Below, piece after piece: positions 4,727 through 5,506 of a stretch of DNA of 5,506 nt. Positions within the stretch are counted from its first letter, which is position 1. Every line of letters begins with the position of its first letter. This DNA is from Abditibacteriota bacterium (GTDB lineage: Bacteria > Armatimonadota > UBA5829). The notes beneath the pieces are model-generated. The model ran no database searches and was not told where the DNA came from. It saw nothing but the letters and a program-made list of their open reading frames with translations. The stretch lies in assembly GCA_017959625.1 (NCBI GenBank), contig JAGDAG010000182.1, positions 1 to 5,506 of the forward strand. The letters are read 5' to 3'. The translations under genes were made by a program, and so were the position numbers.

Positions 4727-5506
4727 TTACAGCCGCCCTATGCTTTGAAAGGTGTTCTTGAGGGCGGGATACAGGGTCTTGTATTCCCCGACGAAGGGAG
4801 CGTAGAGTTTGCGGTTCTCTTCGCAGACCTTTGTCCGTTCCTTTATCACCGCATTGGCTTTCGAGGCTTCGCAGACGTCGCCGTATATGCCTGCCGCCGT
4901 TCCGGCAAGTATCGCCGCTCCGTAACCCGGGCCCTCGTCGTTTACCAGGGCGCAGTGGTCGAAGCCCGTGACGTCGGCGAGCACCGAACGGAAGAAGCCG
5001 CTTTTTGCCCCTCCGCCGGTGGCGATGACCGTCTCTATGGGAACGTTCATTTCCTTCAGTATCTCAAAGGAATCGTTCAGGCCGAAGGCGATGCCTTCAA
5101 AAACGCTCCGGGCAAAATGCCGCCTGGTGTGGCTGAGGGTAGCCCCGATAAAGGCGCCCCGGGCGTCCGGGTCGGGCCAGGGACAGCGTTCTCCGGAAAG
5201 ATACGGCAGGAAAAACAGCCCCTCGCTCCCTATGGGAACGGTTGAAGCGGCCCTTGAGATAAGGTTGTAGGCGTCTTCGCCTTCAAAGTCTGCGGCAGCC
5301 TTTTCCCCGCCGCAGAAGGTGTCTCTGAACCACCTGAGGCTCCCGCCGGCAGACAGCATCACGCCCATTACGTGCCATTTGCCCGGGACGGCGTGGCAGA
5401 AGGTATGCACCCTGAGCTTCGGGTCCATGGCCGGCGTGTCGGAATATGCGAAAACCACTCCGGAGGTGCCCAGGGAATTGAACACCATGCCCTTTTCCAC
5501 TATCCC
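4727..5506 (-). CDS. FGGY-family carbohydrate kinase, xylulokinase-like (5' end cut by window)
   Basis: ATP-dependent sugar kinase of the FGGY family; best fit is D-xylulose kinase, which makes xylulose 5-phosphate for the pentose phosphate pathway. 259 residues are visible, about half of the usual 490-510; this is essentially the C-terminal ATP-binding domain. Residue numbers count from the first codon at 5506. Seen: SLGTSGVVFA phosphate-loop region (11-20), HAVPGKWHVMGVMLSAGGSLRW (38-59), FLPYLSGERCPWPDPDARG (99-117), a near-match to the second FGGY signature (117-137), ATGGGAKSGFFRSVLADV (162-179), and GPGYGAAILAG (192-202). The CHA-PG-WH and LSAGGSLRW features favour xylulokinase over glycerol or rhamnulose kinase, but the sugar-binding half with the catalytic Asp is outside the window. 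A GTG at 5500 and an ATG at 5488 are internal, not starts: conserved domain sequence runs through both. No other sugar gene is visible here. Confidence 0.88.
   Translation of the reverse strand, partial: GIVEKGMVFNSLGTSGVVFAYSDTPAMDPKLRVHTFCHAVPGKWHVMGVMLSAGGSLRWFRDTFCGGEKAAADFEGEDAYNLISRAASTVPIGSEGLFFLPYLSGERCPWPDPDARGAFIGATLSHTRRHFARSVFEGIAFGLNDSFEILKEMNVPIETVIATGGGAKSGFFRSVLADVTGFDHCALVNDEGPGYGAAILAGTAAGIYGDVCEASKANAVIKERTKVCEENRKLYAPFVGEYKTLYPALKNTFQSIGRL

Noticed and set aside
4727..5500. Complete short kinase starting at the GTG at 5500
   Set aside because: The frame stays open to the window edge, the visible part is only the C-terminal half of an FGGY kinase, and no ribosome site can be seen; it is a window truncation, not a short gene.

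Overview
The window is a bacterial chromosomal segment of fairly high GC with every supported gene on the minus strand, so it reads from high to low coordinates. It holds the 3' part of an FGGY carbohydrate kinase (5506-4727), then a hairpin, then a textbook sigma70-type promoter, then a compact four-gene run: hisS (4600-3332), aspS (3316-1544), hpt (1502-996) and rho (992 to the left edge, cut off). The gaps inside the run are 15, 41 and 3 bases. I see no tRNA, rRNA, mobile element, CRISPR array or phage gene.

Organism: Rho, bacterial-type AspRS and HisRS, Shine-Dalgarno sites and TTGACA/TATAAT boxes make it a bacterium. The hisS-aspS pair is common in Firmicutes and several related or deep-branching phyla. 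Ile ATA and Arg AGG/AGA codons appear often despite the GC content. This is not enough to name a phylum; an uncultured gut- or environment-type lineage is possible but is only a guess.

Layout: the kinase ends at 4727. Seven bases past its stop lies a perfect 10-bp stem with a 3-nt loop (4698-4720). Only 11 bases further on is the -35 box of a promoter with consensus TTGACA, a 17-bp spacer and consensus TATAAT. The predicted leader before hisS is about 50 nt, too short for a T-box or an attenuator. hisS and aspS both have good Shine-Dalgarno sites six bases before ATG, and these fix their starts. Between aspS and hpt sits a second perfect 10-bp, 3-nt-loop hairpin, and hpt has no recognisable Shine-Dalgarno site. 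rho is tightly linked to hpt, with its ribosome site at and just before the hpt stop.

How it fits together: the run looks like a housekeeping operon that couples two aminoacyl-tRNA synthetases, purine-base salvage and the transcription termination factor. AspRS carries the residues linked to non-discriminating enzymes, which suggests that Asn-tRNA is made indirectly through GatCAB. Rho has unusual residues in its primary RNA-binding domain. I found no clearly new biological system. The items most worth checking are the Rho substitutions, the hairpin with the SD-less hpt start, and the crowded terminator-palindrome-promoter junction.
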